Assembly: GCA_945870455.1 (NCBI GenBank)
Contig: CAMBSL010000021.1
Coordinates: forward strand, 1-41,537
Length of the DNA stretch: 41,537 bases
Reading direction: 5' to 3'
From: Pirellula staleyi DSM 6068
GTDB taxonomy: Bacteria > Planctomycetota > Planctomycetia > Pirellulales > Pirellulaceae
Shown here: piece by piece, positions 1-8,000 of the stretch
How the letters are laid out: every line of letters starts with the position of its first letter
Numbering within the stretch: position 1 is the first letter of the stretch
The notes under the pieces: generated by a model
Told to the model about the DNA's origin: nothing
Databases searched by the model: none
The model's input: only the letters and a program-made list of their open reading frames with translations
Position numbers and translations under genes: made by a program

Positions 1-521
1 CCCGCGTCGCCTGAGACAAACACAGTTCCGCGTCTCATGCGTTCGCATGCGCGAGCCCCAACATTTCCGGCGACGAAAATGTCTCCGCCTCGCATGCCCG
101 ATTTCCGACCCGGTCGCGGAGATGCTAGTGAGTTTTCGCAATTACCTGATATGTAAATAAACCCGTCGTGCATGCCGGAGCCCAGATGGTCACGAGCGTT
201 TCCTGCGATGAGAATCTTTCCGCCTCGCAGTTCTCGCCCCGCATAGTTCCCAACGCTACCGAGCACGCAGAGAATTCCGCTCGCCATGTTTTGACCAAGA
301 TTGTCGATCGCCTTGCAGTCGCCAACCATCAAAAGGGACTGCTCCAGAATCGAATGAACATCCGAAATGTCGAAGACTTGGCCGAGCCTTGCCGGCCCGA
401 GTTCGGTGGTTATCAACGTCGCTTCGAGTTCAGGAATCGACAAACTGCATAGCAAATCCGGACGAATGCCAGAACCGTCGATGGTACCAAAGAAACCTGT
501 GGTTTTACGAAGTACAAGCAT
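1..521 (-). CDS. fhcC: Formyltransferase/hydrolase complex subunit C, 3' end cut by window edge
   Basis: This open frame begins at the ATG at 521 and runs off the left edge with about 173 codons visible. The protein is built of glycine-rich GXGXG beta-helix repeats. Segments such as GMRGGDIFVAGNVGAR and RMRRGTVFVSGDA match the FwdC/FhcC type (formylmethanofuran dehydrogenase subunit C) better than the glutamate synthase type. FhcC is a structural subunit of the bacterial Fhc complex, which releases formate from formyl-tetrahydromethanopterin via a methanofuran-like carrier in the cytoplasm. It starts 6 nt after the stop of the upstream gene, so it is in an operon with it. The remaining fhc genes are expected to the left of the window, which cannot be seen. 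Identification rests on recognised repeat pattern, not on a search. Confidence 0.85.
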   Translation of the reverse strand, partial: MLVLRKTTGFFGTIDGSGIRPDLLCSLSIPELEATLITTELGPARLGQVFDISDVHSILEQSLLMVGDCKAIDNLGQNMASGILCVLGSVGNYAGRELRGGKILIAGNARDHLGSGMHDGFIYISGNCENSLASPRPGRKSGMRGGDIFVAGNVGARACERMRRGTVFVSGDA

Positions 522-527
522 GGTTTT

Positions 528-1205
528 CTATGCAATCGGTTGAATGAGTTTGCCTCGACACCACTGACTTGGATCTTCGAAAAAAGGACTTTGTCTGGTT
601 CTCGCCATGCATTGACTACCGAGCAACACGTCATTGATCACATAGAATACACCAATCTCTTGAAACTCCCTCGGTTCGAAACCGGTCAAGGTATCCGCCT
701 TCAGAAATGCCTTGATCTCATAACCAAACTCACGTTTCAGCGTTCCCACGGCAATATCCGTGGGATGAATCGCAGTTGGAAAATCGCGGGCACGCTGAAT
801 GGTCGACAATTCGCCATGGCCGCGAACCAATTGCGTCGTGGGTGGACGATTCAGAAAAAATTCGAATCGGTGACAATAGTTGGTGCCGCGATGAACACCC
901 GGACTCCAGCGGGTATCTAGATAAAAAGTAAAGAAAAGTGACTGACTTAGTGCATTACTCACCTTGGCACCCTTGGTTTGAACCGTCGTGTGAATAAACA
1001 ATCCGGCGTCGCTCCATGCAAGTGAGACGTCTGCAAAGCGAGGCTCACCACTTAGCGAACTGAGAGGCGGGACGCGAAATTCGTCACCAAGCTCCCATTC
1101 CAGTTGCTCGGGTTTCATGACACTGCGGGGCTCGATAATGCTTTGGATTGGAAAGCCCAAGTCAAAAAGCCACGATGGGTCACCTAGTAACTCGTTGAGC
1201 TTCAT
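528..1205 (-). CDS. CBM9/DOMON-like beta-sandwich protein, function unknown
   Basis: This is a 225-residue soluble protein with no signal peptide or membrane segment. The middle (about residues 48-120) contains ADVSLAWSDAGLFIHTTVQ followed by a DTRW...HRGTNYCHRFEFF stretch. That pattern resembles the carbohydrate-binding family 9 / DOMON-like sandwich fold seen in planctomycete hypothetical proteins. The start ATG overlaps the restored end of the upstream remnant as ATGA, and the stop lies 6 nt before fhcC, so it is co-transcribed with the C1 gene. No catalytic motif is visible. Its linkage to fhcC suggests a role near C1 transfer, but that is inference. Confidence 0.7.
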   Translation of the reverse strand: MKLNELLGDPSWLFDLGFPIQSIIEPRSVMKPEQLEWELGDEFRVPPLSSLSGEPRFADVSLAWSDAGLFIHTTVQTKGAKVSNALSQSLFFTFYLDTRWSPGVHRGTNYCHRFEFFLNRPPTTQLVRGHGELSTIQRARDFPTAIHPTDIAVGTLKREFGYEIKAFLKADTLTGFEPREFQEIGVFYVINDVLLGSQCMARTRQSPFFEDPSQWCRGKLIQPIA

Positions 1206-1533
1206 GGATTTTCGCTTTCCGTTTTCGCCTTCTTGCGAACAATGGTGTACCAGGCAAACAAACCCTGGAGAAGTAAAAAAGTGACTCGTCGATCACGACT
1301 TCCTTGCCGTTGACATTCGACGTCTTCGGTTCAATCTGAGGTAGCTTGCCAACTTGCTTCAACCACTCGGCGACCCACGCATTGGATACGACGGACTCCG
1401 TATCAGCGACGTCACCGACCAATCGAGCTGCTATTTCTCCAGGCTTAGTTGGTCCTGTTTTTTCTTGTTGTGCAACGCAGTTAAACGCAATGACTGCGAG
1501 AAGCAATAGGGATGCAAAGAGTCGATTCAACAT
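1202..1533 (-). pseudogene. Probable remnant of a SAM-dependent methyltransferase with internal deletion
   Basis: The frame from 1533 begins with a hydrophobic leader (MLNRLFASLLLLAVIAF). It continues to VVIDESLFYFSR, which recalls the N-terminal part of a planctomycete methyltransferase family that normally continues into RYGTPLAYAR and a SAM-binding domain. Here the frame runs into a basic tail and stops at 1180, inside the next gene, after 117 codons. In the next frame, just after a run of six T (minus strand), the sequence reads QGLFAWYTIVRKKAK and ends in a TGA that forms an ATGA overlap with the downstream ATG at 1205. The simplest reading is that the domain was lost by deletion, joining N- and C-terminal ends out of frame. 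A one-base indel at the T run is the alternative, giving a short protein with a C-terminal membrane helix. Confidence 0.5.
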
Positions 1534-1779
1534 GGCCCAACTAAGTTTCGATTTCCCGAGCTCAAAGCGGTATTTATAACTGAATTCCGACGATAGTACA
1601 GCTACGTCGAGAAAGCCACGGACATCTCCGGGCGGCTCGCGTCACTCCGCGATCAGGAAACTGAACGTGAATGAGGGAATGGAACGTGTTACCAGCCGGG
1701 GGCAAAACTGGCTAAGATAATGCATAAGATAATAACGCTGCGAATTCGATCGCCCCCCCTGCTCGATACGGTGAAAGCA
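1534..1779. promoter_or_regulatory. Divergent intergenic region upstream of the sulfatase
   Basis: No gene is seen here. The stretch separates the minus-strand C1 cluster from the plus-strand sulfatase and should hold both promoters. The 9-base word TAAGATAAT occurs twice 12 bp apart (1713-1721 and 1725-1733), AT-rich against its surroundings. It could be a -10 region or a binding site, but no clear -35 box could be assigned. Confidence 0.3.
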
Positions 1780-3636
1780 ATGACTTTTCGAAACTCCTCC
1801 GCGAAGAGAATGATCCCAAACCCAATTCAACGCTTTCGCCTTTGCTTCTTTGCGTTGGCCGGTTTGGTCGCAAGTCCGTCTGTTGCCCAACTCTATGCCG
1901 AGCCGCCTCGTCCCAACGTCGTTATCTTTTTGGCGGATGATGCAGGATGGGGAGACTATGGCCATTCCGGAAACGTTCAAGTGCAGACGCCGAACATCGA
2001 CTCCATTGCTACGGGGGGCGTTTCGCTCGACCGTTTTTATGTTTGCCCTGTTTGTTCGCCGACACGAGCCGAGTTTTTGACAGGCCGGTATTATCCTCGA
2101 GGTGGGGTCCGTGGAGTCTCGACGGGACAAGAGCGTCTCAATCTCGACGAAAAGACGATTGCCGATGCATTTAAGGCCGCTGGCTATGCAACGGGCGCGT
2201 TCGGTAAATGGCACAATGGCACGCAGTGGCCTTACCACCCCATGGCTCGCGGTTTCGATGAATACTTTGGGCATTCGTCTGGTCACTGGGGCGAGTACTT
2301 CGACGCGCCCTTAGAAGAAAATGGTCGCATGATTCGAACCAAGGGTTACATCGTCGATGTCTGCACCGATCGCGCAATCAACTTCATCGATCGAAACCAA
2401 GACAGACCCTTTCTATGTTACGTTCCATTCACGACTCCACACTCACCGTGGGCCGCACCGGCTTCGAACTGGGCGGTGTTCAAGGACAAGGTTATTCGCC
2501 AAACCGCCACCAACCCCAAAGAAGAAGTGCTTGACCAAACGCGATGCGCCCTCGCCATGCTCGAGAATCAAGATGCAAACGTCGGGAGAGTACTGAAAAA
2601 ACTCGCGGACCACAACTTAACCAACAACACACTCGTTCTCTATTTTTCCGATAACGGTCCCAACACGGCTCGATGGACAGGCGGGATGAAGGGCAAGAAA
2701 GGAACTACCAACGAAGGCGGGGTGCGTTCGGTATGCTACCTGCGCTGGCCGGGTAAATTACCCGCCGGTCATCGCGTTTCGCAAATCGCCGGGGCAATCG
2801 ATTTACTCCCAACCATCGCCAGCTTGATCAACATCTCGCGAATCGGTAACAAACCGCTCGACGGCAAAGATCTGTCGCCGTTATTGTTGCGAACGCCGAC
2901 CGTAAACGAGTGGCCGGATCGAATGATCTTTTCCAGATGGGGCGTGAGTACCAGCGTTCGTACACAACGCTATCGACTCGATGATAATGGCAAACTATTT
3001 GACATGCTCGACGATCCCGGCCAAACCATGCCTATCAATGAACGCGAGCCGGCAATCGCAGCCGAGCTCATCAAGGGGATTGCGGATTGGCGAGCGGAGA
3101 TGTTCCCAGAGGCCCCTAGCGAAACCAAGGGAAAACGATCGGGCAATGAAGTTGACCCTCGTCCGATTCCAGTTGGATACAGCGTGTTTCCGATTACGAT
3201 GTTGCCTGCTCGTGATGGTGAACCTCGCGGAGGCGTGAAACGTAGCAGCTCAGCGCCAAACTGTTCCTATTTTGTGAACTGGACAAGCCCAGACGATAGG
3301 CTTGTTTGGCTGCTCGATGTGAATACAACTGGTCGCTACAATGTGAGCATTGACTATACCTGCCCGGCGTCCGATGTCGGCTCGTCGATTGAGCTTGCGT
3401 TTGGGCAATCAAAACTTAGCGGGAAAGTAACACCGGCTTGGGATCCTCCGCTCTACACCAACCAAGATACGCTGCCTCGCCCGCCTGCCGAGAGTCAGAT
3501 GAAAGATTTTCATTCGCTCAATCTTGGCGAAATGAAATTGGATGCCGGTCCAGGTGAACTTAGCGTGCGAGCCACGAATATCCCTGGCAAGTCGGTGATG
3601 GATCTGCGGCGAATCACCATTACGCTGTTAGAGTAA
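1780..3636 (+). CDS. Secreted type I (formylglycine-dependent) sulfatase
   Basis: The product hydrolyses sulfate esters, most likely on algal or marine polysaccharides, outside the cytoplasmic membrane. From the start at 1780 it has 618 residues. The ATG at 1780 is chosen because GGTGA lies 5 nt upstream. An ATG at 1810 gives a shorter, more classical signal peptide ending near VAQ and is also possible, while the 1720 start is too long. The catalytic motif CSPTR is complete, with its Cys at residue 92, the residue converted to formylglycine. The metal-binding LADDAGWGDYG, the GKWHNG site and SDNGPN are also present. Residues after about 450 form an extra beta-rich domain of carbohydrate-binding appearance. 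No sulfatase-maturating radical SAM enzyme is in the window. The natural substrate cannot be read from the sequence. Confidence 0.93.
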   Translation: MTFRNSSAKRMIPNPIQRFRLCFFALAGLVASPSVAQLYAEPPRPNVVIFLADDAGWGDYGHSGNVQVQTPNIDSIATGGVSLDRFYVCPVCSPTRAEFLTGRYYPRGGVRGVSTGQERLNLDEKTIADAFKAAGYATGAFGKWHNGTQWPYHPMARGFDEYFGHSSGHWGEYFDAPLEENGRMIRTKGYIVDVCTDRAINFIDRNQDRPFLCYVPFTTPHSPWAAPASNWAVFKDKVIRQTATNPKEEVLDQTRCALAMLENQDANVGRVLKKLADHNLTNNTLVLYFSDNGPNTARWTGGMKGKKGTTNEGGVRSVCYLRWPGKLPAGHRVSQIAGAIDLLPTIASLINISRIGNKPLDGKDLSPLLLRTPTVNEWPDRMIFSRWGVSTSVRTQRYRLDDNGKLFDMLDDPGQTMPINEREPAIAAELIKGIADWRAEMFPEAPSETKGKRSGNEVDPRPIPVGYSVFPITMLPARDGEPRGGVKRSSSAPNCSYFVNWTSPDDRLVWLLDVNTTGRYNVSIDYTCPASDVGSSIELAFGQSKLSGKVTPAWDPPLYTNQDTLPRPPAESQMKDFHSLNLGEMKLDAGPGELSVRATNIPGKSVMDLRRITITLLE

Positions 3637-3642
3637 TTCCGT

Positions 3643-3674
3643 AGCACAGGCTGCTAGCGCTGCTAGCCTGTGCT
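3643..3674. repeat. Palindromic intergenic repeat, family A, copy 1
   Basis: Arms AGCACAGGCT (3643-3652) and AGCCTGTGCT (3665-3674) are perfect reverse complements around GCTAGCGCTGCT. It begins 6 nt after the sulfatase stop. It can fold as a hairpin in RNA and could end transcription or protect the 3' end, although only three T follow it. Related palindromes lie at 3861-3886 and 7929-8000. Confidence 0.8.
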
Positions 3675-3696
3675 TTACCCACATCTTTTGATCTTG

Positions 3697-3760
3697 CTCC
3701 CCTCGCCCTGAAGGAGACTGCTGATTTAATCAGCCGTCTCTGAAGCGGGGCGAGGGGGAG
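3697..3760. repeat. Long imperfect palindrome between sulfatase and nhaA
   Basis: The outer arms CTCCCCTCGCCC and GGGGCGAGGGGGAG pair imperfectly. Inside, GAGAC-GCTGATT pairs with AATCAGC-GTCTC around 3714-3740. The whole block is nested between an inverted pair of TTTACCCACAT (about 3673 and 3818), so the intergenic region looks like palindromes inserted into palindromes. It codes for nothing visible and is convergent between sulfatase and nhaA, so a bidirectional terminator role is plausible. Confidence 0.7.
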
Positions 3761-3858
3761 AAAACGCACGGAGATCACGCAAATCGATTGGGATTTCGAG
3801 TCTAGCGTGTCTGAAATGTGGGTAAAGATGAGGCTGCTAGCGTGTGCTTTCTAGACTA

Positions 3859-5058
3859 TTACAGGCTTTCAGCGCTTTCAGCCTGTGCTTCGTGACGTTT
3901 TTGGTCTGCCGAATTTGGTTTGTTTGGCACGAATAAGAAAAACCAGCCTAACCCAACCATCGCTGAGAAGACGGATGCAATCAGAACCATAACTTGGGAG
4001 TTCTTGACGAGGTCTTCATCCTCGAACGCCAAGAGCGACACGAAAATCGACATCGTGAATCCGATGCCAGCTAGTAGCGCAGCACCGACTAAATGCGAAA
4101 CTTTGACTTCGTCAGGTAAAGTGCACAGTTTCAACTTAATCGCAATCCAACAAAGAAGCAGGATTCCCACAGGCTTGCCAACGACCAACCCGAGAAAGAT
4201 CCCAATGCTATTCGGTTGGCTCAAACCTGCCAGCCAATCGGAATCAATACGGATGCAAGTATTCACAATCGCAAAGACAGGCAAAATACCGAACGCGACT
4301 GGTGTGTGAAGCCAATGCTGTAGTCGATACGAAGGAGATGACTCTCCACCGTCGCGAAACGGCAACGCAAATGACAGCAGCACACCGGATATGGTTGCAT
4401 GAACACCCGAGTGTAGCATGCAATACCACATCGCTACCCCACCCAACATGTATACCCAAATTGCATTGACCCGGAGCCGGTTAATCAAACACAATCCTGC
4501 GAAGACGGTAATCGCTCCCAACAAATAGGTCATCGATAGCGATTTGGTGTAAAAAACCGCGATCACAAGAATTGCACCTAGATCGTCCGCAATCGCGAGA
4601 GCCGTCAAAAAAACCTTGAGCGAAAACGGGACGCGACTGCTAACCAAGGAAAGCACGCCCAGCGAAAAAGCAATATCGGTTGCCATGGGAATGCCAGCGC
4701 CTCGTTGATAGATAGAGCCGTTGCAAATCGAAAAGTGAATGGCTGCAGGCACAAGCAATCCACCGATGGCCGCGCAAATGGGTAGGATTGCATTGCGAAC
4801 ATCGCTCAATTCACCGGCATAGAGCTCTCGCTCGAGTTCAAGGCCCACCAACAAAAAGAAAACGGTCATCAAGGCATCGTTGACCCAATGTTCGATCGAT
4901 AGGCCGAAAAACTTGGTGTGAAAAAAATGGATGGTTGATTCACCTAGCGAGGAATTCGCAATGGCGAGGGCCGCAAGGGTGAACACCAGCAGAATGATTC
5001 CAGAGGCTTGTTCGCTATGAAAGAACTCGTGAAATAGCTTGGTCGCTTTGTTTTTCAT
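3859..5058 (-). CDS. nhaA: Na+/H+ antiporter NhaA
   Basis: This 399-residue inner-membrane antiporter exports Na+ in exchange for H+ for pH and sodium homeostasis. It has about 12 hydrophobic segments. The ion-binding aspartates are conserved: D128 in PMATDIAFSLG, and the pair D158-D159 in ALAIADDLGAI (equivalent to D133, D163 and D164 of E. coli NhaA). VVGKPVGILLL carries the lysine of helix X. The start ATG at 5058 is typical for the family. The last ten residues (EAQAESAESL) are encoded by a family A palindromic repeat, which also provides the stop codon, so the C-terminal tail is probably an acquired extension and not part of the transport fold. Confidence 0.95.
   Translation of the reverse strand: MKNKATKLFHEFFHSEQASGIILLVFTLAALAIANSSLGESTIHFFHTKFFGLSIEHWVNDALMTVFFLLVGLELERELYAGELSDVRNAILPICAAIGGLLVPAAIHFSICNGSIYQRGAGIPMATDIAFSLGVLSLVSSRVPFSLKVFLTALAIADDLGAILVIAVFYTKSLSMTYLLGAITVFAGLCLINRLRVNAIWVYMLGGVAMWYCMLHSGVHATISGVLLSFALPFRDGGESSPSYRLQHWLHTPVAFGILPVFAIVNTCIRIDSDWLAGLSQPNSIGIFLGLVVGKPVGILLLCWIAIKLKLCTLPDEVKVSHLVGAALLAGIGFTMSIFVSLLAFEDEDLVKNSQVMVLIASVFSAMVGLGWFFLFVPNKPNSADQKRHEAQAESAESL
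3861..3886. repeat. Palindromic repeat, family A, copy 2 (inside the nhaA 3' end)
   Basis: ACAGGCT (3861-3867) and AGCCTGT (3880-3886) are perfect arms around TTC-AGCGCT-TTC. The repeat is translated as the tail of NhaA, and the TAA stop at 3859-3861 overlaps its edge. A partial copy, GAGGCTGCTAGCGTGTGCT, lies just outside near 3831-3849. Confidence 0.75.
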
Positions 5059-5190
5059 TGAGAATCCGAAAGAGGGTGTGGGCGCCAGTAGAACTTGTGC
5101 GGAGTGAGTTTAGGTTCCGATGGACGCACCCAGCAGGTCCGACCCACTGCCGGTCACTTTTTGCCGAGAGTGACTTTGCATCGTCGATAG

Positions 5191-5326
5191 TAAGCACATC
5201 GGTATGATGTCTTCGAGTGAAACAAACTGAGTGCCATTGGGTGATAGCCCCGGTTCTCGACGAATGTCGAGCAACTGGAAAACCGGGGCTATCGCCCAAC
5301 GGCTAATTGGGTTGAAAAACAGTTGC
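5191..5326. repeat. Family B intergenic repeat, copy 1 (about 136 bp)
   Basis: This block is nearly the same as 14045-14178. It begins TAAGCACATCGGTATGA and ends TGAAAAACAGTTGC. Within it GGGTGATAGCCCCGGTT (5239-5255) pairs with AACCGGGGCTATCGCCC (5281-5297) with a single mismatch, and the loop holds a second hairpin CTCGAC-GAAT-GTCGAG. It lies upstream of nhaA and downstream of the DUF1080 gene, both on the minus strand. No protein is convincingly encoded. Confidence 0.85.
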
Positions 5327-5366
5327 GGATGTGGTTAGACCCGCAAGCGACTGCGGCGATTCAATA

Positions 5367-6746
5367 CTAAAGTTCTTTAATCATGACATTGCGGAACTGC
5401 ACTAGCGAGGGCGGGCTCTTCCATTGACCGTCCTTTTTGCTGCCGTGATGTTGCAAAACGATCGGGCCCTTGGGGGGCAAATCGGGTATGGATGCCTCCT
5501 GAATGACCGTTTCTCCATTTAACACGACGGTCACCACGTTTCCGCGAACGGTGATTTCAAAGCGATTCCACTTGCCCACCTCTTTATCCGCTTTCAAACG
5601 AGGCGTTACTGCAGCACGCACTTTTTCGGGCATATTGGGGTCACGCCGTACGCCGTACATTTCGCCCGAGCCAATCGGCCAGCACCAAATATTCACTTGA
5701 TGTTTGCCGCTGCCGCGAAGATAGATCCCTGAGTCCGAATCGGGCACGGACAAGGTGATTGGTTTGCCGTCTGCGTCAACCGCTTCGGATCCGTCGGGCA
5801 GAATCTTTGCGACACGAGGATTGATGTAAGGAGTCTCCTTGATTCGCCAGTCTGCAATCAAGCTAAAGTCCGTGAACTCACGTTGGGACACAAGCGATTT
5901 TTCGCCTGGCGCTTCGCTCATGGCGTCATAGTCCAAGACTTCTCCGAGTACTTTCCAGTGGCCGTTGTCCCCCTCAGGGATCTTCCATCCATCTAAATTA
6001 ATACCGGTGAACAGTGGAACGTAACCTTCACCCGAAACTGCAGTTTCGTCAGCCCTCGGACCCGAGGTTGGTAACTCACGTATGCGAATGTTTTTGAAAT
6101 GACATTCCGAACCTTCGGACTCCAAGAAAATATATCCTTTGCGTGGCCAACAATCTTTTCCAGATGTAACTTCTTGTCCATTGACGCTGAGTCGAATTTC
6201 CCCATCCTTCGCCACAACACGATAGTGATTCCATTCGGGTGAGCTTTTCGAAAGTTCTTGAGTTGGAAAACTTCGAACGCCATTTTTGGCGATTTTGCCC
6301 AGTGGCGTCATCTTGGCACCATGGATTGGAAATATGTCGCCATGCGTTGTGAATCGCTCGTTCTTGCCACTCGCGTTGTAGGCGTTATCCAAAATTTGGA
6401 CTTCGATCCCTCGCGTAAAAGGGATTCCCACGGAAGGAATTCCATCCCCCCAAAGAAACAGGCCCGCGTTGCCACCTGCTTTCATATGCCGCCACTCAAG
6501 TTCCACAATGCAATTCTCGAACATTCGGTCGGTTCGTAGCACACCCGTGGGATTCCCTGTCGAAATGATCAACCCGTCGCGTACCGTAAAGGTATCGGGC
6601 GCGACGTTGACCGCTTCCCAGCCGCTAAGGTCTTTGCCATTGAACAACGGTTTCCACTGCGTGGAATCGTCCGACGATTGTGCTTGAACTGAGCAAGCAA
6701 TTGCCAAACTCATTGCGATGCTTCGAAAGATTTGGTTCATGATCAT
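5367..6746 (-). CDS. Secreted protein with two tandem DUF1080 (3-keto-disaccharide hydrolase) domains
   Basis: This is a 459-residue exported protein. A signal peptide ends near VQAQSS (about residue 23). Two copies of the concanavalin-like DUF1080 fold follow, each opening with a W-x-PLFNGK-DLSGW type motif: WKPLFNGKDLSGWE at about 31 and YVPLFTGINLDGWK at about 242. DUF1080 proteins are abundant in planctomycetes, and characterised members cleave 3-keto-glycosides made by FAD-dependent sugar oxidation. The second domain carries a longer insertion (about 300-330). The start follows directly on the stop of the upstream membrane-protein gene (TAAATG), so the three genes 7870-5367 form one unit. 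An ATG two codons later is an equally good start. The substrate is unknown. Confidence 0.88.
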   Translation of the reverse strand: MIMNQIFRSIAMSLAIACSVQAQSSDDSTQWKPLFNGKDLSGWEAVNVAPDTFTVRDGLIISTGNPTGVLRTDRMFENCIVELEWRHMKAGGNAGLFLWGDGIPSVGIPFTRGIEVQILDNAYNASGKNERFTTHGDIFPIHGAKMTPLGKIAKNGVRSFPTQELSKSSPEWNHYRVVAKDGEIRLSVNGQEVTSGKDCWPRKGYIFLESEGSECHFKNIRIRELPTSGPRADETAVSGEGYVPLFTGINLDGWKIPEGDNGHWKVLGEVLDYDAMSEAPGEKSLVSQREFTDFSLIADWRIKETPYINPRVAKILPDGSEAVDADGKPITLSVPDSDSGIYLRGSGKHQVNIWCWPIGSGEMYGVRRDPNMPEKVRAAVTPRLKADKEVGKWNRFEITVRGNVVTVVLNGETVIQEASIPDLPPKGPIVLQHHGSKKDGQWKSPPSLVQFRNVMIKEL

Positions 6747-7217
6747 TTACTTTCCAAAGGATTGAATGCATATCAAAAAAAGGAGAATGGATGCGGCAAC
6801 CGCCAGGACGATTGCAATGAGCACAGTTGCCGCCAGCGAGACAATGAACGTCAGGAACAAACTTCCTGCTCGTGCTTTGCCGGTTGTTCCAACCTGCGTG
6901 GAGCCACGAATGAATGTAACAAGATACGCTGGTCCTACCAATATCGCGAGGGGGATCAGCAATCCCGGGTCCTGAACGGCAATTCCAATCGCAATCAATA
7001 CGGTCAGAACAACGCAAATCCCAAGTAGCATGGCTGATACGTTGTCCCATACCGTCGAATGCACTGCAGATTCGTTCGCAGGCGGCACGCCTGTAGTCGC
7101 GTATGGGTTGGGTGTGGACTTGCTCTCGTAACATAGCCAGCACTTACCGTCTTTGGTTTGAGACACCGCCCCGCAGTGGCTACATACGTCGTTGAGAATG
7201 ATAGGCGGAACATTCAT
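6747..7217 (-). CDS. Zinc-ribbon membrane protein, unknown function
   Basis: The product has 156 residues. An N-terminal zinc ribbon with two CxxC pairs (CSHC at about 12-15 and CWLC at about 26-29) is followed by a short linker. Then come at least three hydrophobic segments (about 60-83, 85-105 and 120-150). This architecture is common in small planctomycete and myxobacterial membrane proteins whose job is not known. It overlaps the upstream gene by 4 nt (ATGA) and abuts the DUF1080 gene, so translation is probably coupled. No enzymatic motif is visible. Confidence 0.7.
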   Translation of the reverse strand: MNVPPIILNDVCSHCGAVSQTKDGKCWLCYESKSTPNPYATTGVPPANESAVHSTVWDNVSAMLLGICVVLTVLIAIGIAVQDPGLLIPLAILVGPAYLVTFIRGSTQVGTTGKARAGSLFLTFIVSLAATVLIAIVLAVAASILLFLICIQSFGK

Positions 7218-7870
7218 CTGGCCACCTCGCTCAAATCACCTTCGGCTCGCGACAGGAAAGCGGTTGCCATGTTCCGCGACGCACGCACAATCTGGCCCAG
7301 TACCATGCCCGTCGCCCCTATCGAACAAAGCGTGATCGCTTGCGTCAGAATTGGCGTTGTGTGATCCGTATCAAACCAAGTTTTGTCGCTGGACGCGACC
7401 AAGATCATATAACAGGTCATCGCACCTAGCGAAGCGAACCAAATGAGGCCGATGCGAAATCGAATGGCTGCAAGGACCAAAACCAAAAACAGCGCCATCA
7501 CCAATGGGCTAGAGGATCCATGCCCCAACCATGCAAGCAATGTAACCAAAGCCAAATCGATCGCCGTAGTAACGTATTTTAAGAGAGGCGGCATGAAGCC
7601 CCCTTTCAACGCGATGAAAACGGCTAACGACAGAAACAACCAAGCGACTGCAGCGAAGGTCACCTGCCGGTGAAACATCCGATCGGAATCGGCTATTTGT
7701 TGAAGCGACAAAAAATGGACCAATTGAACCGCGTAAAACAAGGCGACCAAAATCGATCGCAACAACGCCGATCGCATTTCACCTTCATACTCCTGCCATC
7801 GGCTAGCGATGTGCCAAGACTTGTTGAGCAAAGGATTGTCCAACGGTGTTCCAGATTGGTGGTTACTCAT
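7214..7870 (-). CDS. Six-helix integral membrane protein, unknown function
   Basis: The 218-residue product has about six predicted membrane helices (near residues 35-55, 69-89, 94-115, 121-138, 140-160 and 173-195). A charged N-terminus (RWQEYEGEMR) precedes the first helix. The arrangement resembles the membrane input module of bacterial kinases and cyclases, but the chain ends about 20 residues after the last helix with no output domain. It overlaps the zinc-ribbon protein gene by 4 nt and may form a complex with it. Family membership is unclear. Confidence 0.65.
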   Translation of the reverse strand: MSNHQSGTPLDNPLLNKSWHIASRWQEYEGEMRSALLRSILVALFYAVQLVHFLSLQQIADSDRMFHRQVTFAAVAWLFLSLAVFIALKGGFMPPLLKYVTTAIDLALVTLLAWLGHGSSSPLVMALFLVLVLAAIRFRIGLIWFASLGAMTCYMILVASSDKTWFDTDHTTPILTQAITLCSIGATGMVLGQIVRASRNMATAFLSRAEGDLSEVAR

Positions 7871-7928
7871 CGGTTGTCATTTCCTTTTTTAACCGCCTCG
7901 TTTAGTTAGGATCGTTCGATCCGTGAGT

Positions 7929-8000
7929 GGGATAGGCTTCCAGCGCTTTCAGCCTGTCGTGATGAAAATTACAGGCTAGAAGCCGCTAGAAGCCTATCCC
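7929..8000. repeat. Palindromic repeat, family A, copy 3 (long form)
   Basis: The outer arms GGGATAGGCTTC (7929-7940) and GAAGCCTATCCC (7989-8000) are perfect. With inner AGCCTGT/ACAGGCT the arms reach about 29 bp with few mismatches around a 13-nt loop. Each arm is itself partly palindromic, as in the other family A copies. The right arm contains the last codons and the TAG stop of the Lgt-like gene. Confidence 0.85.

Noticed and set aside
5015..5299. Open frame of 94 codons on the minus strand similar to one at 13856-14152
   Set aside because: Both are readings of the family B palindromic repeat. The similarity comes from repeat DNA, not from a protein family.
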